From a virus: 27,809 bases of DNA. Of this stretch, positions 7,942 through 14,259 are shown piece by piece. A program made the position numbers and the translations under genes. Position 1 is the first letter of the stretch. Each line of letters begins with the position of its first letter. Location: IMG/VR virus record IMGVR_UViG_3300024518_002812, positions 1-27,809 of that record; one strand, given 5' to 3'. The notes beneath the pieces were generated by a model. The model was not told the DNA's origin and ran no database searches. It saw nothing but the letters and a program-made list of their open reading frames with translations.

Positions 7942-8244
7942 TTAGTCTTTCATCAACTCACTAATATGATGGTTTACACATTCACTGAGACCTTCGACAG
8001 AAACACACCCACCCATTGAATCATCAATCTCTTTTGTTATGATAGCGATTTCTGTAACGATATCACAGATTTCTTTGTAACGTGCTTTAAACTCTTTAAC
8101 AGAATCAGCAGATTCATCAACATCAATCAACGACTTTAGCACATTGATACGAACATTTGAAAGTGTACTACCTTTTGATGATATCACATCTGAAACGAGT
8201 TTCATCATTAATTCTTCTGATACTTTAACTACTTGTACATCCAT
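7942..8244 (-). CDS. Hypothetical helical protein, 100 aa
   Basis: A small, mostly helical, acidic protein beginning MDVQVVKVSEEL. The ATG at 8244 has AAAGGG 9 bases upstream. The sequence contains amphipathic helices (about 3-20, 28-45, 48-75) and a Cys/Gly-rich turn near residues 79-80. I recognise no family. It has its own promoter and palindrome upstream and is separated from the pilin genes by a promoter with an inverted repeat, so it is an independent accessory gene. Confidence 0.72.
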   Translation of the reverse strand: MDVQVVKVSEELMMKLVSDVISSKGSTLSNVRINVLKSLIDVDESADSVKEFKARYKEICDIVTEIAIITKEIDDSMGGCVSVEGLSECVNHHISELMKD

Positions 8245-8267
8245 TGTCTAACACCCTTTGTTTACTG

Positions 8268-8295
8268 TATGAGTATACAATAATGTATACTCATA
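8268..8295. promoter_or_regulatory. 11-bp palindrome, candidate operator
   Basis: TATGAGTATAC (8268-8278) and GTATACTCATA (8285-8295) are perfect inverted arms around AATAAT. It lies 10 bases downstream of the -10 of the 8305-8334 promoter, in the transcribed leader. There is no U-run, so it is more likely a repressor site or an RNA hairpin than a terminator. Confidence 0.55.
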
Positions 8296-8304
8296 TTGAT
8301 AAAC

Positions 8305-8334
8305 TGTATAGTGAAGGTGTACCAGCATGTGCAA
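8305..8334 (-). promoter_or_regulatory. Promoter, TTGCAC class
   Basis: On the minus strand TTGCAC (8329-8334) and TATACA (8305-8310) are separated by 18 bases. The -35 is identical to those at 8928-8933 and 10131-10136. It would drive the 100-aa gene ending at 7942. Confidence 0.55.
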
Positions 8335-8380
8335 GCTAAACAGCAATTACACACACACGGGAACACCCACAGGGGTATTT

Positions 8381-8848
8381 TTACGCTATAGCTACATTTC
8401 CTACCATTGTAGCTGATTGATAACCGTATTTCTTTTGAATCGTTTTAAAGTTAGTACCGCGCTTTTTCTTTTGTACTGTACCTTCTGGAGCCTTGTACCA
8501 CTTCTTCTTGCTTTTTGACCACTTAAAACCGTTCTCTTTAATGATATCTTTGAATGAAAACGTATTACCAGACAACCAGACCCATGTACCAGTAAGTTCA
8601 ACAGTTACACCATCCATACCTTTTACAAACTCATTAGCGTTGATAAAGTCTTTAAGAGCGTTTGACTCTTCTTTTGCATCCTTAGTAGTATACGCAAATG
8701 TTCCACGTAAAAGAGACTCGTACTGTGATTGCATCTTGATAAACTCAACAGCATTACCAGAAGCTTTATCTGGATGAAGTTCGATACACCATTTACGAAA
8801 AATCTTTTTTGCTTCTTCTTTTGTCATTTCTTTTGAAAAGTAAATCAT
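8381..8848 (-). CDS. J-domain (DnaJ-like) protein with C-terminal WYK motif
   Basis: A 155-aa protein. Start ATG at 8848 has AGGGG 6 bases upstream; a GTG one codon earlier is less likely. Residues 8-48 form a short J domain with the catalytic HPD tripeptide at 25-27 in the context KIFRKWCIELHPDKASG, the element that stimulates DnaK ATPase. There is no Gly/Phe region or zinc finger, so it is a minimal class C type J protein. A second segment (about 81-118) reads VTVELTGTWVWLSG then FKDIIKENGFKWSKSKKKWY, a pattern I associate with small phage and plasmid J-domain proteins. It may recruit host DnaK for phage assembly or replication-complex remodelling. It has its own promoter. Confidence 0.85.
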   Translation of the reverse strand: MIYFSKEMTKEEAKKIFRKWCIELHPDKASGNAVEFIKMQSQYESLLRGTFAYTTKDAKEESNALKDFINANEFVKGMDGVTVELTGTWVWLSGNTFSFKDIIKENGFKWSKSKKKWYKAPEGTVQKKKRGTNFKTIQKKYGYQSATMVGNVAIA

Positions 8849-8904
8849 CACATACCCCTATGTTTTGTTTAGTGTTGTTAGTGTCTCTCACTCTCAACAC
8901 TAAT

Positions 8905-8933
8905 AATATATATTATGACATAAGGGTGTGCAA
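8905..8933 (-). promoter_or_regulatory. Promoter, TTGCAC class, for the J-domain gene
   Basis: On the minus strand TTGCAC (8928-8933), a 17-base spacer and TATATT (8905-8910). The box ATAATATATATTAT (8903-8916) is itself a perfect palindrome. Sequence on the downstream side (CTCTCAACACTAATAA on the plus strand) is nearly repeated at the 10108 promoter. Confidence 0.72.
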
Positions 8934-8934
8934 A

Positions 8935-9396
8935 CTATTTTAATTTAATTTCTTCAAATTTTTCTGAGAATCCTGCACAATCCATAGTGTATATTTTCCG
9001 TTTAGCTCCTATTAACACTGATATTGTAATACGTCCATTTTGCTTTAATATATCAATTGTGCTTTTATCTACTACTACACCTATAGCTATACCTAACTGC
9101 ATAGTGTTGATTGATGTTACAGGATGAACAGTACCATGTTTGTCTTTGATTTTAATTACTACATTTCCAGATATAATAGAATTATTCAGAATTATATTTA
9201 CTGGTGATATTTCCGAATCTGGTGATATTACTACTACACACCCTTCACCGTATTCAGAAAAACCAGTATCCGCTACAAACAATTGAGACATACCAGTGTT
9301 ATCACCAAAATCATCAGTGATGGGATGTATTTCCATTAATGCACCAGTAGCAACAACAACAGCAATAAACAATACTAACAACAATACTTTTTTCAT
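8935..9396 (-). CDS. Exported protein of unknown function
   Basis: A 153-aa protein with a clear N-terminal export signal: MKK, then a hydrophobic core LLLVLFIAVVVATGA. The rest is beta-rich (NVVIKIKDKHGTV, GRITISVLIGAKRKIYT) with Cys53 and a second Cys near residue 139 that could form a disulphide outside the cytoplasm. AAAGGA lies 7 bases before the ATG. I recognise no family. A periplasmic or membrane-anchored phage accessory protein made from an early-type cluster could act in superinfection exclusion or envelope modification; that role is speculation. Confidence 0.75.
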   Translation of the reverse strand: MKKVLLLVLFIAVVVATGALMEIHPITDDFGDNTGMSQLFVADTGFSEYGEGCVVVISPDSEISPVNIILNNSIISGNVVIKIKDKHGTVHPVTSINTMQLGIAIGVVVDKSTIDILKQNGRITISVLIGAKRKIYTMDCAGFSEKFEEIKLK

Positions 9397-9424
9397 TTTT
9401 CATTCCTTTGAAAATTTGATTTTA

Positions 9425-9442
9425 CCATAAAATATATTATGG
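9425..9442 (-). promoter_or_regulatory. Near-palindromic -10-like element upstream of the exported protein
   Basis: CCATAAAATATATTATGG differs by one base from 18425-18442. On the minus strand it presents TGCCATAAT, close to an extended -10 (TGnTATAAT), and the box TATTTT at the position used by the other promoters. The -35 is poor. It would transcribe the gene at 8935-9396. Confidence 0.45.
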
Positions 9443-9466
9443 CATTTGAATACAGGATATTTATTT

Positions 9467-10066
9467 TTACACTGACCGAAAAACACCATCGAGAGTACGA
9501 GTACACTCTATAGTAAAAGGTCGCTTTCTGGTTCCAGTTGTGATACGTTTTAAATAGTATAGAGTAGTTTCATAGCCTCTAGAAATATGCAATTGCTTCA
9601 GCATTGGTTGGTGATCCATCGTAGATGTTCGTGCAATGGTAAATGTTTCACCTTCAAATGCTTTACCCTCTATAGTGAATACAGTAGTTTCTTCTTCTTT
9701 CAATGACTTCTTTGTAGTCACTTTAGCATTAGCTCTAATATCTGCAAGCTTTTTACGAGAATCGAATAGCTTATTCTCTCTGTATGCTTCAATTTCATCA
9801 TGTTCAAATTTACATTCAGTATCAAACGTTACCACCTTTTTAATACTAACTACTTCACCATCGCCTCTACAAATCATATCAACAGTTGTGAACGAACAAA
9901 ACACGAACAATACAACAGAATCTTTCTTGATCTCAGTATTACTAGCTAGCTTCTCGTTATCATCAAACATATAAGAATTAGCACCTATAACTTTAGTTGA
10001 TTCACCTTTTAGGTATTTCATCAACTCACTAGCCTTTTTAAATTCTAAATCATTTACACTGTACAT
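9467..10066 (-). CDS. Hypothetical protein, 199 aa
   Basis: Start chosen as the ATG at 10066, 5 bases after GGGGG; the preceding GTG codon is too close to that site. The protein is mixed alpha/beta with an N-terminal helix region (EFKKASELMKYLKG), a central part with two Cys near CSFTTVDMIC, a Lys/Glu-rich stretch (about 105-130), and a basic C-terminal end (TTGTRKRPFTIE). I recognise no family. It has a strong promoter with an inverted repeat immediately upstream, so it is regulated on its own. Confidence 0.72.
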   Translation of the reverse strand: MYSVNDLEFKKASELMKYLKGESTKVIGANSYMFDDNEKLASNTEIKKDSVVLFVFCSFTTVDMICRGDGEVVSIKKVVTFDTECKFEHDEIEAYRENKLFDSRKKLADIRANAKVTTKKSLKEEETTVFTIEGKAFEGETFTIARTSTMDHQPMLKQLHISRGYETTLYYLKRITTGTRKRPFTIECTRTLDGVFRSV

Positions 10067-10089
10067 CACAACCCCCGTTGTTAGTTTGT

Positions 10090-10136
10090 CACTCTCTGAA
10101 CACTAATAATATATATCATGGTATCAGAGAGTGCAA
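10090..10136 (-). promoter_or_regulatory. TTGCAC-class promoter enclosed by a 10-bp inverted repeat
   Basis: On the minus strand TTGCAC (10131-10136), a 17-base spacer and TATATT (10108-10113). Perfect inverted arms CACTCTCTGA (10090-10099) and TCAGAGAGTG (10124-10133) bracket the -10 and overlap the -35, the geometry of a repressor-controlled promoter. It drives the 199-aa gene. Confidence 0.68.
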
Positions 10137-10138
10137 AT

Positions 10139-10597
10139 TTATTTTAATTTCTTTTTATCAAATATCATTTTCACGTTGTTCTTCTTCAGAGTCATATACA
10201 CCACATCTACATGGGTATGACTCAATATATGCCACTTATTTTTTTCTGGTCTCCATACATATTTCAATAACTGATTAGCCTTTAGCACATACCGTATCTC
10301 ACTCTTAGATATTTTACACTCAGTGACCATATCAACACCAAACAATTCACCGTATTTCTGTTCATGGTAATGTTTGATAGCTATACATTTCTCTTCTAGT
10401 GTTGGTTCTCGTTTGGTTCTGCTGGTTGGTAATGATTTACTTACCGAACGCTTAACAACCAATACATTCACAGCGGTTCTAACCTTAGATTTCAACAGCT
10501 GTTTACGTTTAGGATTAATACTTTTATTGATAACCTTTTTAACGTTAACACCCCAGCCAGCATTTTTTGCTGTAGTACTTCTATTGTAATGATTCAT
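10139..10597 (-). CDS. Basic hypothetical protein, 152 aa
   Basis: A very basic protein, with residues 1-65 full of Lys, Arg, Ser and Thr (KKVINKSINPKRKQLLKSK and similar), then a helical part (about 66-110, EEKCIAIKHYHEQKYGELFG) and an aromatic/basic C-terminal end (YVWRPEKNKWHILSH). The charge suggests nucleic-acid binding. AAGGGA is 7 bases before the ATG, and the start overlaps the end of the upstream gene by 17 bases, so the two are coupled. No family recognised. Confidence 0.72.
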   Translation of the reverse strand: MNHYNRSTTAKNAGWGVNVKKVINKSINPKRKQLLKSKVRTAVNVLVVKRSVSKSLPTSRTKREPTLEEKCIAIKHYHEQKYGELFGVDMVTECKISKSEIRYVLKANQLLKYVWRPEKNKWHILSHTHVDVVYMTLKKNNVKMIFDKKKLK

Positions 10598-11069
10598 ACA
10601 TACGTCCCTTATATTTCATCATGAAATCAATATCAAGGATATTACAACATATATCGGACAGGTTAGAAAATACTAACCACTGAACATATGACATTAGACC
10701 ACTATACCAATCAGCACCAGAACCAGACTGTATATAATAATCTGCTAATCTGTCAGTAATACGGTGTGTAGTACCATGTAATAGATTAATTATTGTGGCA
10801 GTTTCAGAACAATTTAAACCACGTCCATGAAGTATCTGGTACTCATCGTTGTATTCTAGCTTATCAGCATCTACAAAGGTGATAGTATTAACAGCATGAA
10901 ACAATTCTTTCTGTACAAGTATATATGCCTTGAATGTGTCACTATATGGTTTGAAATCACTACCAGATACTTCTATTTGCTTCATAATGTCTACAATGTT
11001 TTCAATTGCTACTCTACAGGTTGTGTGATTCTTAGTCACAGCTACCAGTTTATCCTTGTTTAGCATCAT
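10581..11069 (-). CDS. Hypothetical helical protein, 162 aa
   Basis: Begins MMLNKDKLVAVTKNH with GAGGGG 7 bases upstream of the first ATG. The sequence is mainly helical with a possible histidine-containing middle (LHGTTHRITDRLADYY) and a C-terminal hydrophobic helix pair (SYVQWLVFSNLSDICCNIL). I recognise no family. It follows a strong terminator; no separate promoter is convincing in the 18 bases between, so it may depend on read-through of that terminator. Confidence 0.7.
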   Translation of the reverse strand: MMLNKDKLVAVTKNHTTCRVAIENIVDIMKQIEVSGSDFKPYSDTFKAYILVQKELFHAVNTITFVDADKLEYNDEYQILHGRGLNCSETATIINLLHGTTHRITDRLADYYIQSGSGADWYSGLMSYVQWLVFSNLSDICCNILDIDFMMKYKGRMYESLQ

Positions 11070-11087
11070 ACATATACCCCTCAGTAT

Positions 11088-11122
11088 AAAAAAATGGTGT
11101 TGACTTTATCTATCAACACCAT
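11088..11122 (-). terminator. Intrinsic terminator after the replication/HNH operon
   Basis: A perfect 10-bp stem, ATGGTGTTGA (11094-11103) and TCAACACCAT (11113-11122), with a 9-base loop. On the minus strand it is followed by seven Us. It separates the nuclease/primase operon from the accessory genes to its left. Confidence 0.92.
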
Positions 11123-11162
11123 CAATATAATTAATGTATTCCTATAGTGGGAACTTTTTACA

Positions 11163-11258
11163 TTATATTTCTTCATTTATAATAATATTAGTTCGTGTAT
11201 CTCTTCTTGTTTTCTCTACTGTTGCTATTACTACTACTCCTGCTAATACTATAATCAT
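11163..11258 (-). CDS. 31-aa membrane micro-protein
   Basis: A short frame starting MIIVLAGVVVIATVEKTRR, whose ATG overlaps the HNH gene's stop (ATGA), a classic coupling arrangement. AAGGA lies 10 bases upstream. The first 13 residues are hydrophobic, followed by a basic cluster, so a single short membrane span with the rest in the cytoplasm is plausible. Its function is unknown. Confidence is limited by length. Confidence 0.45.
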   Translation of the reverse strand: MIIVLAGVVVIATVEKTRRDTRTNIIINEEI

Positions 11259-11620
11259 TTTTGGTTCTTCCTTTGCTCGTTCTGTTCGTCTGTGATCGTC
11301 TGATGACATTTTTTACACAATAGCTGTAACTCACTCATATGACACCAGAGCCTATGCCAGAACTCATCAAAGGTGTATTCTGTATAGTGTTTGCCTATTT
11401 CTATTACTTCAATTGTATGATGGGCTTCTACTTGTGTGGGTGAAAAGTCCTTACCGCATATGTCACAGTCGTATCGAACTCCGTTTCTTGCTCCACGTTT
11501 CTTAGATTTCTTTGTTTTCTTGAATGCCTTGACATATTCAGATCTTGAAAATGTCTGTCGCATAGCCTGTAATAGCTTATACCACTCTGAATTGAGTATC
11601 CACGGTTCGTTATTTTCCAT
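11255..11620 (-). CDS. HNH endonuclease
   Basis: A 121-aa protein with a zinc-stabilised HNH domain: CDIC (52-55), EAHH (65-68, catalytic His pair), and CKKCHQ (102-107). Residues 30-50 are strongly basic (KAFKKTKKSKKRG) and likely bind DNA. The family nicks or cuts DNA; in phages such genes serve in packaging, in recombination or as homing nucleases. Here it sits in the replication operon, two bases after the primase-like gene, with a strong AGGAG ribosome site, far from terminase. A recombination or homing role is therefore more likely than packaging. Confidence 0.88.
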   Translation of the reverse strand: MENNEPWILNSEWYKLLQAMRQTFSRSEYVKAFKKTKKSKKRGARNGVRYDCDICGKDFSPTQVEAHHTIEVIEIGKHYTEYTFDEFWHRLWCHMSELQLLCKKCHQTITDEQNEQRKNQK

Positions 11621-11622
11621 TA

Positions 11623-12456
11623 TTATCTCCTAGCATTATTAATAGCTCTGTTTATCTCTTCAGTTGAGAATGAATCTTGGTACATCTTGAGAGTTATAGC
11701 ATCTAATGTATCTTGGTCACCACATGCTACAGCAACTGCAATAGCTACGAACGAAAGGTGCCCCATTCCATTAGGTGATATTCCTGCTTCAAGATAGTCT
11801 AAGACCTTCCTGTTATTAGCTACAGATGGTTTACGTACAGGACGATCAGCAAATGCCCGTTCCTTAGCTTCCCTACGTGACTTCTTAATAGCTTCCCTCT
11901 TCTCCCATTTAGACTTCTCCTTCATGATCTCATCTCGGTAGTCTTCGAAGTCGAATATCTTACCTATATGATAATCAAATTTATAATTATCTAAGGTCTT
12001 ACAGTTGGGTGAATATTGTCCTGCGACCTTAATTGTCGCTGGATCATTCCACTTAAACTTCTTTTTCATCCAAGTTTTATAATACTTACTTCGAAGTGTG
12101 TCAACAGTAATAGGAGTTTTAATAGGGACTATAATTCTATACTTATTCTTAGCTTCTGTGTTACTAAAACTTGTGTATCTGAAATGAGTAAACTCAAATT
12201 TGAAATCATCCCAATGTAATCCATCATCTATATCCAATATAAGGACTGTCATACATTCTGCATTATCTTGTATTGTATATGATTCACCGTTTTCATCATA
12301 ATAGAATGCGAAGGGCATCAAATATGGAGCGGAATTCTTCGTGTCTGATATGATTGGATTAGATATCAATTCAATTACATCATCGTAATCTAAATCAATC
12401 TCGTTATCTAACGTGATATTTCTATCATATTGTGTTTTTGTTATAGTAAATATCAC
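11623..12456 (-). CDS. Primase-like protein (archaeo-eukaryotic primase/prim-pol type)
   Basis: A 277-aa protein with the hallmarks of an AEP-type primase domain: LILDIDD (72-78) supplies the metal-binding D75 and D77, followed by RYTSFSNTEAKNKYRIIVPI in about 93-112, matching the family's pattern of a Ser/His-containing strand then R-hh-hP, and a third element NDPATIKVAGQYSPN (137-151). The last 90 residues are basic then helical, typical of a PriCT-like tail. It should make primers for DNA replication with the helicase at 15280-17094. The start is GTG at 12456, overlapping the Rha stop by four bases, with GGTGA upstream. Confidence 0.75.
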   Translation of the reverse strand: MIFTITKTQYDRNITLDNEIDLDYDDVIELISNPIISDTKNSAPYLMPFAFYYDENGESYTIQDNAECMTVLILDIDDGLHWDDFKFEFTHFRYTSFSNTEAKNKYRIIVPIKTPITVDTLRSKYYKTWMKKKFKWNDPATIKVAGQYSPNCKTLDNYKFDYHIGKIFDFEDYRDEIMKEKSKWEKREAIKKSRREAKERAFADRPVRKPSVANNRKVLDYLEAGISPNGMGHLSFVAIAVAVACGDQDTLDAITLKMYQDSFSTEEINRAINNARR

Positions 12457-13112
12457 TGTTTATCACCGACTGTAATTGATTCTGCTTCGATTTTATTCCA
12501 AACGAATCGAGGTAAAGCGATACCGCTCCATTTGTTATTGTTAGTATTACGGTACTTACAATTGTTGTCTTTGATATACTCTTTGATTTTATCCTTAGAT
12601 ACGTCGAACCCAACATTACACATTGCTCCGTAGGTAATATACTTTACGTCACGGTCGAGATCCACATCAAAATAATCTTTAACATCGTCAAGGCAATTAC
12701 GTTTCCGTGTATCATGACCTTTGAGTGTACGTGTTGATAGTTTATTATCTACAAGAGACTGTTCTAACTCTTTATTCTTACGAACAGCTATAAGCGACAT
12801 TTCAAGTTGAGCTTCAAGGTCTAACACTGGTGCTTGAACTTTCATATCTATCCATTCGTGGATAATCTTCTGACGGAGTTTCACGTTGTATCCTGAAGCG
12901 AGAATTAATGATTGCTCTTCATCAAGATTGAACATAGGTAACTCTTTACCGTTGATACCAATATAGTAGCCCCCAAATTTGGGGGCATCTATTTCAAGCT
13001 CTTCAAGTTGCTTTTTAATATCACGTATAACGTGATCGTGTCGTTTACCTGTAATATCTGCAATCTTCAAAGAACTCATTGCGTTAGTCGCCACTGTAAT
13101 TTCATTTTTCAT
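12453..13112 (-). CDS. rha: Rha family phage regulatory protein
   Basis: A 219-aa protein. The ATG at 13112 is preferred over an earlier Met because AAGGA lies 7 bases upstream. Residues 12-92 match the Rha N-terminal domain: SSLKIADITGKRHDHVIRDI, then PKFGGYY, FNLDEEQSLILASGY and KLRQKIIHEWIDM. Rha proteins are phage regulators known to interfere with growth of lambdoid phages in some hosts. Residues 95-219 form a different domain of unknown role ending in a basic, aromatic segment (ALPRFVWNKIEAE). The gene lies between the micro-protein genes and primase, coupled to the latter. It contains an 18-bp perfect palindrome (12969-12986). Confidence 0.88.
   Translation of the reverse strand: MKNEITVATNAMSSLKIADITGKRHDHVIRDIKKQLEELEIDAPKFGGYYIGINGKELPMFNLDEEQSLILASGYNVKLRQKIIHEWIDMKVQAPVLDLEAQLEMSLIAVRKNKELEQSLVDNKLSTRTLKGHDTRKRNCLDDVKDYFDVDLDRDVKYITYGAMCNVGFDVSKDKIKEYIKDNNCKYRNTNNNKWSGIALPRFVWNKIEAESITVGDKQ
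12969..12986. repeat. 18-bp perfect GC-flanked palindrome inside rha
   Basis: GCCCCCAAATTTGGGGGC is a perfect self-complement coding for Ala-Pro-Lys-Phe-Gly-Gly. Runs of five C and five G are rare in this AT-rich genome. It may be chance codon choice or a protein-binding site within the gene. Confidence 0.6.
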
Positions 13113-13147
13113 CTTTATATCCTTCTGCCTCATCGGGTAATGTATGT

Positions 13148-13163
13148 GGGAGCCGAAGCCCCA
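13148..13163 (-). ncRNA. UUCG-loop mRNA hairpin ahead of rha
   Basis: On the minus strand GGGGC-UUCG-GCUCC forms a 5-bp stem (one GU pair) capped by a very stable UUCG tetraloop. It sits just after the 37-aa gene and about 35 bases before the rha start. There is no U-run, so mRNA stability or processing is likelier than termination. Confidence 0.5.
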
Positions 13164-13167
13164 ATTA

Positions 13168-13281
13168 TTACTCTGTTATTAACAATACGTACTGATCACC
13201 TGAGTGACCACATTCGAACTTGTAACCCTGATCCATCATTGAGTTAACAACGAGGTCTGTACCTTTACTATATTCTATCAT
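13168..13281 (-). CDS. 37-aa micro-protein
   Basis: Starts MIEYSKGTDLVVNSM with an excellent GGAG ribosome site 6 bases upstream of the ATG at 13281 and ends at the TAA at 13168-13170. The sequence includes DQGYKFECGHSGDQYVLL, which looks like a small folded beta protein with a Cys and a His that might bind metal. Function is unknown. The good ribosome site and operon position support expression. Confidence 0.55.
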   Translation of the reverse strand: MIEYSKGTDLVVNSMMDQGYKFECGHSGDQYVLLITE

Positions 13282-13311
13282 ATTCTCTCCATATTTCAGA
13301 GGTTATAATCA

Positions 13312-13467
13312 TTACTCTAAACCATTATCTGTTACTGTTACTATAAACTCTTCTGAACATTCCCCTACATCAACAGTGAACGATTTAATATCTACTGCTA
13401 TAAGTTCTCCTATATAGTCATATAGTTCATCTATATCAAAGGCAACGTATTTATCATTTGTTTTCAT
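13312..13467 (-). CDS. 51-aa acidic micro-protein
   Basis: Starts MKTNDKYVAFDIDELYDYI at 13467 behind a modest GAGAA site and ends LE at 13312. The protein is strongly acidic with beta-prone segments (KSFTVDVGECSEEFIVTV). Acidity and size fit a DNA-mimic or inhibitor of a host enzyme, but nothing specific can be recognised. It follows a strong 11-bp hairpin that lies after the SSB-like gene. Confidence 0.55.
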   Translation of the reverse strand: MKTNDKYVAFDIDELYDYIGELIAVDIKSFTVDVGECSEEFIVTVTDNGLE

Positions 13468-13482
13468 TATATTCTCGTTTCT

Positions 13483-13511
13483 AGTTGAGGTCTATATTCC
13501 AGACCTCAACT
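13483..13511 (-). ncRNA. 11-bp intercistronic hairpin
   Basis: AGTTGAGGTCT (13483-13493) and AGACCTCAACT (13501-13511) pair perfectly around a 7-base loop. It lies between the SSB-like gene (stop at 13526) and the 51-aa gene. No U-run follows on either strand, so it is more likely an mRNA-stabilising or processing element that sets unequal expression within the operon. Confidence 0.7.
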
Positions 13512-13525
13512 GTATTGGTGTGTAA

Positions 13526-14203
13526 TTAGTTTAATTCATCAAAAAACGCATCGTCACTATCATCTTCAATAATAACCTCTTCATCCACATCTAAAACGTC
13601 ATCAGCTACTTCTTCTGCTACAGCTTTCTTCAGTTTGCGATCTGGTTTATCAGTTGTTTTCTCTACACCAATTGTCACACCATCAATCAAATCAATAAGA
13701 TCTGTATCAATATTGTCACCGTCGCGTGTTTGACCGAACCAGTACGGCAACTCTAGTTCACCATCTAGTGTGATATCATCTTGATTCTTTTTAGCCTTTG
13801 TGATACTACTGATAAAGTTATATTCATTACCTTTAGCACTTGTTTTAGTCTCTACATTAACTCTGAGTTGTTCACCTATTAATTCATAGAATTCATTTAC
13901 AGATAGTTCAAACTTCTGAAGCATCTTATATATGTTAGACTTATCAAATCCTGATACTGTGAAATCTTTTTGAAGTTGTACAGCACCCTCATCAGATGGA
14001 ATTTGGAAGATGTAACTGACTTTATCATTAGTTTTCTCTACACCTTCAAATGTTGTGACTTGATCAGGCATATATGTTATTCCAATACATAACGCGCTGT
14101 ATAGATCATCTTCTAATACAATCTTCTTAGATCCTGCTGATTCGATGATAGTTGTAACTCTTGCACCAATTTTACTGAACTTGCTAATTGACTTTTTTTC
14201 CAT
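13526..14203 (-). CDS. Candidate single-stranded DNA-binding protein (acidic C-terminal tail)
   Basis: A 225-aa protein starting MEKKSISKFSKIG at 14203; a GTG 10 codons earlier sits directly against its would-be ribosome site and is rejected. The middle (about 110-150) is a basic strand-rich stretch with KTSAKGNEYNFISSITKAKKN, compatible with an OB-like fold. The last 30 residues are almost all Asp/Glu and end DDAFFDELN, resembling the acidic, aromatic-tipped tails of T7 gp2.5 and bacterial SSB that recruit replication partners. It lies with helicase and primase genes. No direct homology is recognised, so the role is inferred from the tail and neighbours. Confidence 0.55.
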   Translation of the reverse strand: MEKKSISKFSKIGARVTTIIESAGSKKIVLEDDLYSALCIGITYMPDQVTTFEGVEKTNDKVSYIFQIPSDEGAVQLQKDFTVSGFDKSNIYKMLQKFELSVNEFYELIGEQLRVNVETKTSAKGNEYNFISSITKAKKNQDDITLDGELELPYWFGQTRDGDNIDTDLIDLIDGVTIGVEKTTDKPDRKLKKAVAEEVADDVLDVDEEVIIEDDSDDAFFDELN

Positions 14204-14259
14204 TTTAAATCTTCTTTCGTTTGAGAGGAACACCCCTCGAATTATTATTATTAATACTA

